NCBI RefSeq assembly: GCF_000419605.1
Contig: NZ_ATTI01000001.1
Location: 62,001-126,000, forward strand
Length of the DNA stretch: 64,000 nt
Source of the DNA: Sphingomonas phyllosphaerae 5.2
GTDB lineage: Bacteria; Pseudomonadota; Alphaproteobacteria; Sphingomonadales; Sphingomonadaceae
Direction: 5' to 3'
Numbering within the stretch: position 1 is the stretch's first letter; each line of letters starts with the position of its first letter. This document shows, one piece after another, positions 1 to 8,217 of this stretch. The notes under the pieces were generated by a model. It was not told the origin of the DNA, ran no database searches, and worked only from the letters and a program-made list of their open reading frames with translations. The translations under genes and the position numbers were made by a program.

Positions 1-306
1 GCCGCGCGCCCGTCGACGCTGTCGGGCGGCGAGCAGCAGCGTGCGGCGATCGCGCGCGCGGTGATCGCACGTCCGGACATCCTCCTCGCCGATGAGCCGA
101 CCGGCAACGTCGACGATGCGATGGCCGACCGGCTGATCCAGTTGTTTGTATCGCTCAACGCCTTGGGCACCACCGTCGTAGTGGCGACGCACGACGCCCA
201 GTTGTTGGCCCAGGTGCCCGCCGCGCAGACGATGCGGATCGCCGGCGGGCGGCTGGCCGATCCGGCCGGCGCGTCCCGCGTCCCGGCCTGGCGCGAGCGC
301 GCATGA
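1..306 (+). CDS. ftsE: Cell division ATP-binding protein FtsE (3' part)
   Basis: This is the C-terminal 101 residues of an ABC-type ATPase; the Walker A half lies before the window. The signature LSGGEQQR is at visible residues 7-14, Walker B (ILLADEPTG) follows at 27-35, and the H-loop histidine (VVVATHD) is near 64. The stop overlaps the ATG of the next gene (ATGA), and that gene is ftsX. This pairing, rather than the generic ABC motifs, is the reason for calling FtsE. FtsEX spans the inner membrane at the septum and activates peptidoglycan hydrolases during division. Confidence 0.9.
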   Translation, partial: AARPSTLSGGEQQRAAIARAVIARPDILLADEPTGNVDDAMADRLIQLFVSLNALGTTVVVATHDAQLLAQVPAAQTMRIAGGRLADPAGASRVPAWRERA

Positions 307-1175
307 CCGCAGCGACTGCCCGTGTCCTCGATACTGCGAACGAGGGCCGCATGATGGCCGGCGTGCTGGCGATCATGCTGTTCCTGACAATGCTCGCGGC
401 GGCTGGCGGGATCGGCGCGGCGCGTGGGGCAGAGGCGTTGCGCGAAGCGCTGGCGGGGCGCGCAACGGTCCAGATCGTGATGGCCGACGCGGCGAGTCGG
501 AAGGCGATCGCCGCGCGGGTACTGGCGACCTTGCGCATTGCGCCGGCGGTACGCCGTGCTAGTCCCGTGCCGCCCGCCGAACTGGCGCGACTGCTCGGCC
601 CGTGGCTGGGCGATACGGCGGCCAGTGCCGACCTGCCGGTTCCGGCGTTGATCGATATCGAGCTGGCGCCGCGTCCGGATGCGCTGGCACAAGTTCGTGC
701 CGCTTTGTCAGCGATCACACCGGCGGCGCGAGTGGATGCACATGCCGATGCACTTGCAGGGACTGGCACGCTGCTGACTACGCTTACGGTGTTGGCGGGC
801 ACGACGGTCGTGCTGATGATCGCGGCCAGCGCAGCGGTGGTGTTGCTGGCGATCCGCTCGGCGCTCGGCGCGCATCACACGACGATCGAGATCATGCACG
901 GGCTCGGCGCGACCGATGCGCAGGTGGCGCAGCTGTTTCAACGACGTATCGCGCGCGACGCCGGCTTCGGCGCGGCGGCGGGCAGTGTGGCGGCCTGGGG
1001 AGTGATCCTGCTGCTCGGGCAGCTTGCCGGCGTTACCCGATCGCAACTGCTGGACGGTATGACGCTGGGCCAAAACGGTTGGATCGCGATAATTGCGCTG
1101 CCGTTCGCGTTCGTCGGGTTCGCGGCGACGGTGGCGTACGTGGCGGTCGTGCGTGCGTTGGGGCGGGTAGCGTGA
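303..1175 (+). CDS. ftsX: Cell division protein FtsX
   Basis: This 290-residue permease-like protein has the FtsX layout. A cytoplasmic N terminus precedes a first membrane helix at about residues 16-38. A periplasmic domain follows (about 40-155), then three more helices at about 157-185, 215-238 and 255-280. It lacks ATPase motifs and works with FtsE, whose stop overlaps its start. In the family the periplasmic domain binds hydrolase activators; the partner here is not visible. Its own stop overlaps the GTG of a DUF218 gene, so the three are probably translated together. Confidence 0.9.
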   Translation: MTAATARVLDTANEGRMMAGVLAIMLFLTMLAAAGGIGAARGAEALREALAGRATVQIVMADAASRKAIAARVLATLRIAPAVRRASPVPPAELARLLGPWLGDTAASADLPVPALIDIELAPRPDALAQVRAALSAITPAARVDAHADALAGTGTLLTTLTVLAGTTVVLMIAASAAVVLLAIRSALGAHHTTIEIMHGLGATDAQVAQLFQRRIARDAGFGAAAGSVAAWGVILLLGQLAGVTRSQLLDGMTLGQNGWIAIIALPFAFVGFAATVAYVAVVRALGRVA

Positions 1176-1708
1176 CAAAGCGACTTTTCGCCCTGGCACT
1201 ATTGGCCTGGATGTTGGGGTTCGCGCTCTTCATGCTGGCGTTGCCCGCGCCTGCCGATCCGCGGGTGCTGACAGACGGTATCGTGGTGCCGACCGGTGCG
1301 GCGGGACGGACCGCCCGCGGGCTTGACCTGCTCGAGCATGGCCGGGCGCGGCGGATGCTGGTGACCGGGACCGCGCCGGGCGTCACCCGCGCCGACCTCG
1401 CGCGCGTCGCCGGTCATGCCGCGACGATCGCCTGCTGCGTCGATCTCGGTGCGGAAGCGGTCGACACGCGCAGCAACGCCGAGGAGACAGCCGCCTGGGT
1501 GCGGGCGCGTGGCTATCGCTCGATCCGGCTTGTCACCTCGAACTGGCACGCCCGGCGCGCGGCCTTGGAACTCGGGCCGGTGCTGGGGACGGAGGTGACC
1601 GTCATAGTCGACGGCGTGCCGGCGCAGCCGACGCTGACCCAGGCATTCAATGAATATAACAAGCTGCTGCTTCGCCGCGTGGTCTTGTGGGGGGAGAACT
1701 GGCGGTGA
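1172..1708 (+). CDS. YdcF/ElyC-type DUF218 membrane protein
   Basis: The 178-residue protein starts at a GTG overlapping the ftsX stop (GTGA). An N-terminal membrane segment (about residues 4-25) precedes a DUF218 fold. Landmarks are DGIVVPTG, the RMLVTG strand, a conserved TRSNAEETA stretch and VTSNWHARRA. Family members such as ElyC and SanA act at the periplasmic face and influence envelope integrity, but the biochemical reaction is unsettled. Its place between ftsX and an acyltransferase fits an envelope role. The substrate is unknown. Confidence 0.8.
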   Translation: MTKRLFALALLAWMLGFALFMLALPAPADPRVLTDGIVVPTGAAGRTARGLDLLEHGRARRMLVTGTAPGVTRADLARVAGHAATIACCVDLGAEAVDTRSNAEETAAWVRARGYRSIRLVTSNWHARRAALELGPVLGTEVTVIVDGVPAQPTLTQAFNEYNKLLLRRVVLWGENWR

Positions 1709-2391
1709 ACTGGTTTCGCACGATCGCATTCCGGACGTTATTCTACATCCTGTCGGTGCCGATCGTGGCGACGACGCCGATTGCCGGCTTGTTCGGGCAA
1801 CGCGTACTGATCGCGCATTCCGATCGCTGGTCGCGACTGCACCGGTTCCTGATGCGGCGGGTTCTCGGTATCACACCGCGCATCGAAGGAGTGATCCCAA
1901 CGGGCCAATATCTCTTCGTCGCCAAGCACGAGGCGATGTACGAGACGCTGGAACTGCAACTGCAGCTCGGGTCGCCCGCAATGGTGTTGAAGCGTGAGTT
2001 GATGCGCATTCCGCTGTGGGGATGGTCGGCGGTGAAGTACGGGGCGATCGTCGTCGATCGCGAGGCGTCGTCCAAGGCGTTGCGCGCGCTGATGCGGGAG
2101 GCGGCGGCGGTACGCGCTACGGGGCGGTCGGTGATCGTCTATGCCGAGGGGACACGCGTTCCGCACGGCGAGAGCCCGCCGCTCCGCTCGGGATTCGCCG
2201 GGCTCTACAAGGCGCTCAACTTGCCGGTGGTGCCGATCGCGCTCGACAGCGGGCGGTTGCTGCCGAAAAAAGGGCCGAAGCGGTCGGGCGTCATCACGAT
2301 CCGGATCGGCGCGCCCATCCCGCCGGGGCTGCCGCGCCGCGACGCAGAGGCGCGGGTGCACGCCGCGATCAACGTGCTGAATCAGCCCTGA
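1705..2391 (+). CDS. plsC: 1-acyl-sn-glycerol-3-phosphate acyltransferase (PlsC type)
   Basis: The protein has 228 residues from a GTG that overlaps the preceding stop; a GGGGAG stretch lies 8 nt upstream, which is why this start is preferred over the GTG at 1687. It carries the acyltransferase motifs HX4E (KHEAMYE, a variant of HX4D common in alphaproteobacteria) and EGTR (YAEGTRVP). An N-terminal hydrophobic segment anchors it in the inner membrane. It would transfer an acyl chain to lysophosphatidate, giving phosphatidate for phospholipid synthesis. Its 3' end overlaps the convergent DUF177 gene by 10 bp. Confidence 0.88.
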   Translation: MNWFRTIAFRTLFYILSVPIVATTPIAGLFGQRVLIAHSDRWSRLHRFLMRRVLGITPRIEGVIPTGQYLFVAKHEAMYETLELQLQLGSPAMVLKRELMRIPLWGWSAVKYGAIVVDREASSKALRALMREAAAVRATGRSVIVYAEGTRVPHGESPPLRSGFAGLYKALNLPVVPIALDSGRLLPKKGPKRSGVITIRIGAPIPPGLPRRDAEARVHAAINVLNQP

Positions 2392-2912
2392 TCCTTCGCC
2401 TCCAGTCGCGCCTTCAACCCTGCGAGCGCGCCGAACGCGCCGGCTTCCTCTTCGCTAAGCACTCCCGCACGCTTGAGTACCGCGCCAGCATCCGGGCTAC
2501 GCGGAAACGGGTCGAGCGCCAGCACCATCGTCTCGGCGGCCGCTTCGCCGAGATCGACCCCGCCGCCCTCGATCTCGATCGTGTCGAGCGCGTCGCCGGC
2601 CAGTTCGATCTCCTCCTCGCCGGCACGTGCCGGCTCAACGAAGCGCAGCGCTACGCGTTCGTCGACCGTCGCCGGCAGCGGATCGCCGGTGACGGTGCAG
2701 GCCTGCACGACCCGCGCAGTGACCCGGCCGTGCGCCATAATGCCATTAGCCTCACGGCGGATCGCGAGATCGGCCTGTAACCGCTCGACCGCCAGCAATC
2801 CGAAGCGCTGCGCCAGCGCCATGCGCTCGGCGTCGTTGGCCTCAATCATTACTTGCCGGTCTTCGCCGCCGATCTCGTCCAGCCGCTCGATGCGGGAAAA
2901 TTCCGTCGTCAT
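2382..2912 (-). CDS. DUF177 (YceD family) protein
   Basis: This 176-residue acidic protein matches DUF177/YceD, shown by the central VQACTVTGDPLPATVDE region and the acidic DTIEIEGGGVDLGEAAAE stretch. In many bacteria YceD precedes rpmF and is linked to 23S rRNA accumulation; no rpmF is adjacent here. It sits directly after the bc1 chaperone gene, with ATG and stop overlapping (ATGA), as in many sphingomonads. The molecular function is not established. Confidence 0.85.
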   Translation of the reverse strand: MTTEFSRIERLDEIGGEDRQVMIEANDAERMALAQRFGLLAVERLQADLAIRREANGIMAHGRVTARVVQACTVTGDPLPATVDERVALRFVEPARAGEEEIELAGDALDTIEIEGGGVDLGEAAAETMVLALDPFPRSPDAGAVLKRAGVLSEEEAGAFGALAGLKARLEAKDQG

Positions 2913-3418
2913 GGCACCCGTCCTTCTATCATTTGCGGCACCGTCACCGCATCAAGTGCGCCGCGCAGCGCGACCAGACCGTCGCGGGTATGCGCCAGCG
3001 CCGCCTCGCCGGGCGCGGTGCCGCGATACAAGTTCCTGATCAGCGCCGCGTCGAGGTCGCCGCTCGCCAACCCGTCGCGGTAGACGCCGAGCCGACCGCC
3101 CAGCATCCCCATCATCCGCCCGACATGCTTGCCGACCACCATGTCGCCGAAGCCGATCTGGCGCACCTGCGCGTCCATGTCGTCGATGAATCGCTCGGTG
3201 AGACGCGCGGTCGGTTCCGGTCCGTCGGGATCCTCCTCCAGCCGGAGCAACACCATCGCCAGCACCGCCGCCACCATGTCGAACCGCCCGTCCAGCGTAT
3301 CCGGCACCGCGCCGTCCAGATACCAGTGCGGCGCGCGCGCGCGAGCGACCACCGCGTCGTACAGCGGCAGCGCCGCGCTTCGGTCGCGCCGCCGCAATAC
3401 CTTCGTCAACCAGCCCAA
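2909..3418 (-). CDS. Ubiquinol-cytochrome c chaperone family protein
   Basis: The 169-residue protein resembles the CBP3/UQCC1 chaperone domain, with HWYLDGAVPDTLDGRFDM near the N terminus and DDMDAQVRQIGFGDMVVGKHV in the middle. Homologues assist cytochrome b and bc1-complex assembly. I place the start at a TTG (protein begins MGWLTKVL) because AAGGGA lies about 7 nt upstream and the frame beyond it gives only arginine-rich, low-complexity sequence. It overlaps the following DUF177 gene by 4 bp. Confidence 0.82.
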   Translation of the reverse strand: MGWLTKVLRRRDRSAALPLYDAVVARARAPHWYLDGAVPDTLDGRFDMVAAVLAMVLLRLEEDPDGPEPTARLTERFIDDMDAQVRQIGFGDMVVGKHVGRMMGMLGGRLGVYRDGLASGDLDAALIRNLYRGTAPGEAALAHTRDGLVALRGALDAVTVPQMIEGRVP

Positions 3419-3536
3419 CCCGTCTTCCCTTCGATCGTGCGCACACCCGCGACGGCGCGCGCTTGTCTCGCCCCGCCTGTAAGCATATTGAGGCCGCTGG
3501 CCGCAAAGTCCACGCGCGCCTGTGACCGGAGTATCG

Positions 3537-4004
3537 ATGCGCCCGCTGATCTTCCTTGCCCTGGCCGGCGTCCTCGCCGCGGGCTGCACGCCGCTCCGCT
3601 CGCATCAGGGCTATATCGTCGATGCCGACCTGGTGAACTCGATCCAGCCGGGGGTCGACAATCGCCAGTCGGTGCTCGCGACGCTCGGTACGCCCAGCTT
3701 CGCCGCGCAGTTCAACCAGGGCGACTGGTATTATATCGCGCGCGACAGCCGCAACTACGCCTTCAACGCGCCCAAACCGCGCGATCAGCTGACGTTGCAG
3801 ATCAGCTTCGACCAGACCGGCAACGTCAGCGCGATCCGCAAATCCGGGGTCGAGCAGGTCGTCAACCTTGCGCCATATGGCAAGACGACTCCGACGCTTG
3901 GCCGCGATCGGGGCTTCTTCCAGGACCTGTTCGGCAACATCGGCGCAGTCGGCGCGGCCGGCGGCCCGGGCGGGGCGGGGCCGACTGGACGCAACGGCCA
4001 ATAA
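3537..4004 (+). CDS. bamE: Outer membrane assembly lipoprotein BamE (SmpA/OmlA)
   Basis: The 155-residue lipoprotein begins at an ATG with GGAG 6 nt upstream. A short hydrophobic signal ends in the lipobox LAAGC, making Cys17 the acylated residue. The SmpA/OmlA core follows: QPGVDNRQSVLATLGTPSF, then WYYIARDSRNYAF and the strand LQISFDQTGNV. In the family it stabilises the BamD-BamA contact of the outer-membrane beta-barrel machine. The C terminus (about 135-155) is a Gly/Ala-rich tail not needed for the fold. The transcript may run on into the RcnB-like gene 110 bp downstream. Confidence 0.9.
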   Translation: MRPLIFLALAGVLAAGCTPLRSHQGYIVDADLVNSIQPGVDNRQSVLATLGTPSFAAQFNQGDWYYIARDSRNYAFNAPKPRDQLTLQISFDQTGNVSAIRKSGVEQVVNLAPYGKTTPTLGRDRGFFQDLFGNIGAVGAAGGPGGAGPTGRNGQ

Positions 4005-4061
4005 GGATCCTGTCGCTTCGCTGACGGCCGCGTTCGCGGCACATTCAGCGGGCAGCGGCCA

Positions 4062-4110
4062 TATCCTCTCCAACGAAGCGGTAGTGCCGCTTCGTTGGGT
4101 ATGGAGGATA
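4062..4110 (+). promoter_or_regulatory. Hairpin covering the Shine-Dalgarno of the RcnB-like gene
   Basis: A perfect 12-bp stem (4070-4081 with 4087-4098, loop TAGTG) is extended by a 7-bp outer stem (4062-4068 with 4104-4110). The 3' strand of the outer stem contains most of the GGAGG Shine-Dalgarno at 4103-4107, just before the start codon. No T-run follows, so it does not look like a terminator. As drawn, the RNA would hide the ribosome site. Whether this is a thermometer, an attenuator or a protein site cannot be told from sequence. Confidence 0.6.
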
Positions 4111-4113
4111 GTG

Positions 4114-4659
4114 ATGCGTAAGATGATCACCGTGGTCCTGCTTGCCGTTACCGCGCTGCCTGGGATCGCGATATCCGTTCCCGCGGCGGCGCAATCGCGC
4201 GGCGAGGTATGGCGCGACCGGCAGGATATTCGTCGTGAGCAGCAGCAATTGGATCGTGCCCGCGCGCGCGGCGACTGGCGTGACGTGCGCGAGCAGCGAC
4301 AGGATCTGCGCGAGGCGCGGCGCGAGTTCCGTGACGATCGTCGCGACCTGCGGGACCGTCGCCAATGGCGGCGCGATCGTCGCGAATGGCGCGACGAGAT
4401 GCAGCGCTGGCGTTCCGGGCACCGCGACCTCTACGCTCGTGGCGGCTGGCAGGCACCGTTCCGCTATCAGTCGTTCCGACCCGGCGTCAGGATTGCGCCC
4501 ACCTACTACGGGGCGCGTTACGTGATTGCCGATCCGGGGCGATACCGCTTGCCGACCGCGCCACGGGCGGCGCGTTGGGTGCGTCATTACGACGACGCGC
4601 TCTTGGTCGACCACCGTCGCGGGGTCGTGCTCGACGTGGTGCGCGGCTTCTACGGCTGA
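4114..4659 (+). CDS. RcnB-like periplasmic protein
   Basis: The 181-residue protein has a signal peptide ending in AAAQS (about residue 26), then a long Arg/Asp-rich helical segment (about 30-105) full of RR/RD/RQ repeats. It ends in an RcnB-type C-terminal domain with YYGARYVIADPGRYRLP and HYDDALLVD. E. coli RcnB is a periplasmic protein affecting Ni/Co homeostasis. This version has a much longer charged linker, and no metal-export gene is nearby, so a metal role is unproven. ATG 4114 is preferred over GTG 4111 because spacing to GGAGG is better. Confidence 0.75.
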   Translation: MRKMITVVLLAVTALPGIAISVPAAAQSRGEVWRDRQDIRREQQQLDRARARGDWRDVREQRQDLREARREFRDDRRDLRDRRQWRRDRREWRDEMQRWRSGHRDLYARGGWQAPFRYQSFRPGVRIAPTYYGARYVIADPGRYRLPTAPRAARWVRHYDDALLVDHRRGVVLDVVRGFYG

Positions 4660-4734
4660 TCCCAGCGCCGACCCGCGGTTCGGCCGCGCCGCCCTGTACG
4701 CGGCGACGCGGCCGGTACCGGCTTGGGTCGGCAC

Positions 4735-4760
4735 CGGTCCCGAAAGGGGGAAAGGGACCG
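4735..4760. repeat. Inverted repeat in the gap after the RcnB-like gene
   Basis: CGGTCCC at 4735-4741 pairs with GGGACCG at 4754-4760 around a purine-rich 12-nt loop. It lies 75 bp after the RcnB-like stop in a 231-bp gap with no convincing gene. No T-run follows, so it could be a Rho-assisted terminator or just a processed 3' end. Confidence 0.4.
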
Positions 4761-4890
4761 TGCGGCAAACGTTCTTTCCGCCATTCGGTTCTTATCGGGT
4801 CATCGGTTCTTCCTAGTCCGTTGCCATTCTGCAACAGCCTTGCCATCGTCGCGACGGTCGGGGGACGAGCAGCATGGATCGTAACGGGGC

Positions 4891-6252
4891 ATGAACGCCG
4901 CACTCGGCGGTTTCGATCGCATCCTGCTGGAAGTGGCGCTGTTCGGCGCGGCGATCATCCTGGCGGGTGGCATCGATGATCTGCTGGTCGATCTGACGTG
5001 GTGGCGGGTACGGCGCGAGGAGCCGCTTCGCACCGACATGCCGTCGGCACCGCCGCTGCCGCTTGCGGTGTTCGTTCCCGCCTGGGACGAACAGCGGGTT
5101 ATCGGCGCGATGTTGGCGGCGACGCTGGCGCGCTACGATCACCCGGATTACCGCCTGTATGTAGGCTGTTACCCCAATGATCCCGGTACCTGCACAGTCG
5201 TCCGGGCGATTGCATCAGGCGACGCGCGCGTCCGTGTGGTGATGGCGCCACATGACGGGCCGACCACCAAGGCAGATTGCCTGAATCACATGTGGCGCGC
5301 GTTGTGCCGCGACGATGAGCGCGTGGATCGGCGCACCGCGGGGGTGGTGCTGCACGATGCCGAGGATGTCGTGCATCGTGCCGAGCTACGTCTGTTCGAC
5401 GATCACCTTCGCGATGTGGCGCTGGTACAATTGCCGGTCGTCCCATTGATCGATCCGCGCCGACGGCTGGTGTCCGGGCATTATGCCGATGAGTTCGCCG
5501 AGTCGCATCGGCGTGACCTCGTCGTACGCTCGGCGTTGGGAGCGGCGTTGCCGTTGGCGGGCGTCGGTTGCGCGATCCGCCGCGACGCATTGGAACGACT
5601 CGCCGCAGGACGCGGGATGCCCTTTGAGCCGCAGAGCCTGACCGAGGATTACGAACTGGGCCTGCGCGTCGCGGCGTTCGGCATGCCGGCGCGGTTCGTA
5701 CGGTGGCGCGAGCGGGCAGGCGGGGCGCTGATCGCCACGCGCGCATATTTCCCGGACACGATCGACGCCGCCGTGCGGCAGAAAGCGCGCTGGGTTACCG
5801 GGATCGCATTGTCGGGATGGGATCGCACCGGTTGGGGGCATCGGCGCAATCCGGCCGAATACTGGATGCGCATGCGCGACCGGCGCGGATTGCTGGCGGT
5901 AATCGCGCTGCTTGCGGCTTACGCCGCGCTCGTCGGCTGGAGTGTCTCGTGGCTGGCGCATGCGTGGAACGGCACCGTGCCAGCGCCGGTCGGCGCCGGG
6001 CTGCGTGTGTTGCTAATGCTCAATGCCGCGCTCCTTTGCTGGCGCTTGGCAGCGCGCGCCGCGCACACCGCCGCCGAACATGGCTGGCGGGAGGGATGCT
6101 GGTCGATCCCGAGGGCGTTGGTCGCCAATTATATCGCGCTGCTCGCGGCGCGGCGCGCGCTGACGCGCTACGTCGGCACCCTGCTCGGCGCGGCCCCGCG
6201 CTGGGACAAGACGGCGCACCGTTTCCCAGAATCGCTGCCCGACTCGCAATGA
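4891..6252 (+). CDS. NfrB-like family 2 glycosyltransferase
   Basis: This 453-residue inner-membrane glycosyltransferase resembles the N-terminal part of NfrB (phage N4 adsorption protein B). A first membrane segment ends in the NfrB-like GGIDDLLVDLTWW. The GT2 core has VFVPAWDEQ, HDAEDVVH (the DxD region), TEDYELG and the acceptor motif QKARWVTGI. Two C-terminal membrane helices lie at about 333-358 and 370-395. The regulatory MshEN domain found at the C terminus of E. coli NfrB is missing. The stop overlaps the start of an NfrA-like gene, so the pair probably makes and exports a glycan. Confidence 0.8.
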   Translation: MNAALGGFDRILLEVALFGAAIILAGGIDDLLVDLTWWRVRREEPLRTDMPSAPPLPLAVFVPAWDEQRVIGAMLAATLARYDHPDYRLYVGCYPNDPGTCTVVRAIASGDARVRVVMAPHDGPTTKADCLNHMWRALCRDDERVDRRTAGVVLHDAEDVVHRAELRLFDDHLRDVALVQLPVVPLIDPRRRLVSGHYADEFAESHRRDLVVRSALGAALPLAGVGCAIRRDALERLAAGRGMPFEPQSLTEDYELGLRVAAFGMPARFVRWRERAGGALIATRAYFPDTIDAAVRQKARWVTGIALSGWDRTGWGHRRNPAEYWMRMRDRRGLLAVIALLAAYAALVGWSVSWLAHAWNGTVPAPVGAGLRVLLMLNAALLCWRLAARAAHTAAEHGWREGCWSIPRALVANYIALLAARRALTRYVGTLLGAAPRWDKTAHRFPESLPDSQ

Positions 6253-7262
6253 TGGGTGCCGGCCGACCCCTGCGCTTCCTGGCGCTGGTGCTGGGCGCGT
6301 GGATCGGCATGCGAACGTGGCAGCTGTGGCCGGACACGCCGTTGCCCCCGGTTGTCCGTGACGCGATGCGGCGGGTGATCGCGCGCGGTACGCCGCGATC
6401 CTATCCACGACCGGCGGAGCAGCTACCGCCGCGGCGGACGCAGCGGACGATATTCGGCCCGCATCAACTGGCGGCGCAGGCGAAGGTGGCGGAGTTGCCG
6501 CCTCTGCGATCCGTCACGTCGTCTGGTGACCCCGCTGCCGCCGCGCCGGTCGAGGAACGTGCTTCCTACGTTCTCGGCTTGCTCGGCATGATTCGATACG
6601 GTGCGCCAGAGCCGCCGCCGCCCACCGCGCGGCGCTGGTCGGCGAGTGGCTGGGCGATCGTTCGCGGTGCAGGGCCGGGCGGCGGCGTCGCGACGCCGCA
6701 ACTCGGCGGCGGGCAGGCGGGAATACGGATTGCGCGAACGCTCGATGCGCGCGGCCGGTTGGCGGTTGCGGCGCGGGTGGCCGCCGCGCTCGGCACGAGG
6801 CAGCAGGAGGGCGCGCTTGGCGTCGAATGGCGGCCGACCCGCCTGCCGGTCCGCATTGTCGCCGAGCGTCGCTTCGGGCTCGTCAACCAGCGCGGCGGGG
6901 CCGCGGTGGGGATGGTCGGTGGGGTCAGCGAACAACCGCTTCCGATCGGCTTCCGCCTCGACGGTTACGCGCAGGTCGGTGCGGTGCTGCGCGACCGGGT
7001 GGAGAGCTATGCAGACGGCGCGCTGCGCGTTGCGCGTCCGGTGTTTCGTTCCAACGGCGGAACCGTCCTGTCGCTGGGTGCCGGCGCGTGGGGCGCGGCC
7101 CAGCGTGACGCACACCGTGTCGACATCGGCCCGGCCGCGATCCTGGAGGTACCGCTAGGCAATGCGCCGCGCTTGAGGATCGCGCTCGAATGGCGCCAGC
7201 GCGTTGCGGGCGAGGCCCGGCCGGGATCCGGGCCGGCACTGTCGATCGGTGCCGACTATTGA
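6249..7262 (+). CDS. NfrA C-terminal-domain-like outer membrane protein
   Basis: The 337-residue protein starts at an ATG overlapping the NfrB-like stop. It has an N-terminal hydrophobic segment (about residues 8-28), a Pro/Arg-rich linker, and from about residue 130 a Gly/Arg-rich amphipathic-strand region typical of a beta-barrel. The end, with RLRIALEWRQRVAGEA and SGPALSIGADY, resembles the C-terminal domain of NfrA. The long TPR region of E. coli NfrA is absent. It would be the outer-membrane half of a secretion pair. The assignment rests on context and weak similarity. Confidence 0.6.
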   Translation: MMGAGRPLRFLALVLGAWIGMRTWQLWPDTPLPPVVRDAMRRVIARGTPRSYPRPAEQLPPRRTQRTIFGPHQLAAQAKVAELPPLRSVTSSGDPAAAAPVEERASYVLGLLGMIRYGAPEPPPPTARRWSASGWAIVRGAGPGGGVATPQLGGGQAGIRIARTLDARGRLAVAARVAAALGTRQQEGALGVEWRPTRLPVRIVAERRFGLVNQRGGAAVGMVGGVSEQPLPIGFRLDGYAQVGAVLRDRVESYADGALRVARPVFRSNGGTVLSLGAGAWGAAQRDAHRVDIGPAAILEVPLGNAPRLRIALEWRQRVAGEARPGSGPALSIGADY

Positions 7263-7302
7263 TGGCGTCATCGGCGCGAAGCGGGTAGCGCTGCGAGCCG
7301 TC

Positions 7303-8217
7303 ATGGACATCTATCTGCCGATCGCAAACCTCTCGGTGAACGCGCTGGTGATGATCGCGCTGGGCGCGGGCGTCGGGCTGCTCTCGGGGATGTTCGGGGT
7401 CGGCGGCGGGTTCCTGACCACGCCGCTGCTGATCGTCTACGGCATTCCGCCGACCGTCGCCGCCGCCTCCGCCGCCAGCCAGGTGACGGGTGCGAGCGTC
7501 TCGGGAGTGTTCGCGCATTTCCGCCGCGGCGGCGTCGATACGCGGATGGGCACGGTGCTGGTGATCGGCGGTGTGCTCGGCTCATTGTTCGGTGCGTGGC
7601 TTTTCCGGCTGCTCCAGCAATGGGGGCAGATCGATACGACGATCGCGATCACCTACGTGCTGCTGCTCGGCTCGATCGGGCTAATGATGCTCAAGGAAGC
7701 CGTGGAGGCGGTCTTGATCGCCAAGGGCCACCGCACGGCACGGCCGCGGCGTCGCCGACATCACCCGCTGGTCGCCAGCCTGCCGTTCCGCACCCGCTTC
7801 TATGCCTCCGGGCTCTATATTTCGCCGCTCGCGCCGTTGCTGCTCGGCTTCTTCACCGGCATCCTGACGATCCTGCTCGGCGTCGGCGGCGGATTCGTGC
7901 TGGTGCCGGCGATGATCTTCCTGCTCGGCATGTCGACGACAGTGGTGGTGGGGACCAGCCTGTTTCAGATTCTGTTCGTCACCGCCGCCGCGACGCTGGT
8001 CCATGCGACCACCACGAAAGCCGTGGATATCGTGCTTGCGGGCCTGCTGCTGGTCGGTTCGGTGGCGGGGGCGCAGGTCGGTGCGCGCTTCGCGGCGAAG
8101 GCCAGGCCGGAATATCTGCGGCTCGCATTGGCGTTGATGGTACTTCTGGTCGCGGGGCGGATCGCGCTCGGGCTTGGCTGGCGCCCGGACGAGATCTACG
8201 CGGTTGAGCTGTCGTGA
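7303..8217 (+). CDS. TauE/SafE family sulfite/anion exporter
   Basis: This 304-residue polytopic membrane protein has the internal duplication of the TauE/SafE family: GVGGGFLTTP in the first half (about 28-37) and GVGGGFVLVP in the second (about 196-205). A basic cytoplasmic loop (RPRRRRHHP) separates the halves. Family members export sulfite, sulfoacetate or related organosulfur anions. Its stop overlaps the start of a TIGR02186 protein, a standing partner in alphaproteobacteria. The true substrate is not evident, since no sulfonate catabolic gene is nearby. Confidence 0.88.
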   Translation: MDIYLPIANLSVNALVMIALGAGVGLLSGMFGVGGGFLTTPLLIVYGIPPTVAAASAASQVTGASVSGVFAHFRRGGVDTRMGTVLVIGGVLGSLFGAWLFRLLQQWGQIDTTIAITYVLLLGSIGLMMLKEAVEAVLIAKGHRTARPRRRRHHPLVASLPFRTRFYASGLYISPLAPLLLGFFTGILTILLGVGGGFVLVPAMIFLLGMSTTVVVGTSLFQILFVTAAATLVHATTTKAVDIVLAGLLLVGSVAGAQVGARFAAKARPEYLRLALALMVLLVAGRIALGLGWRPDEIYAVELS

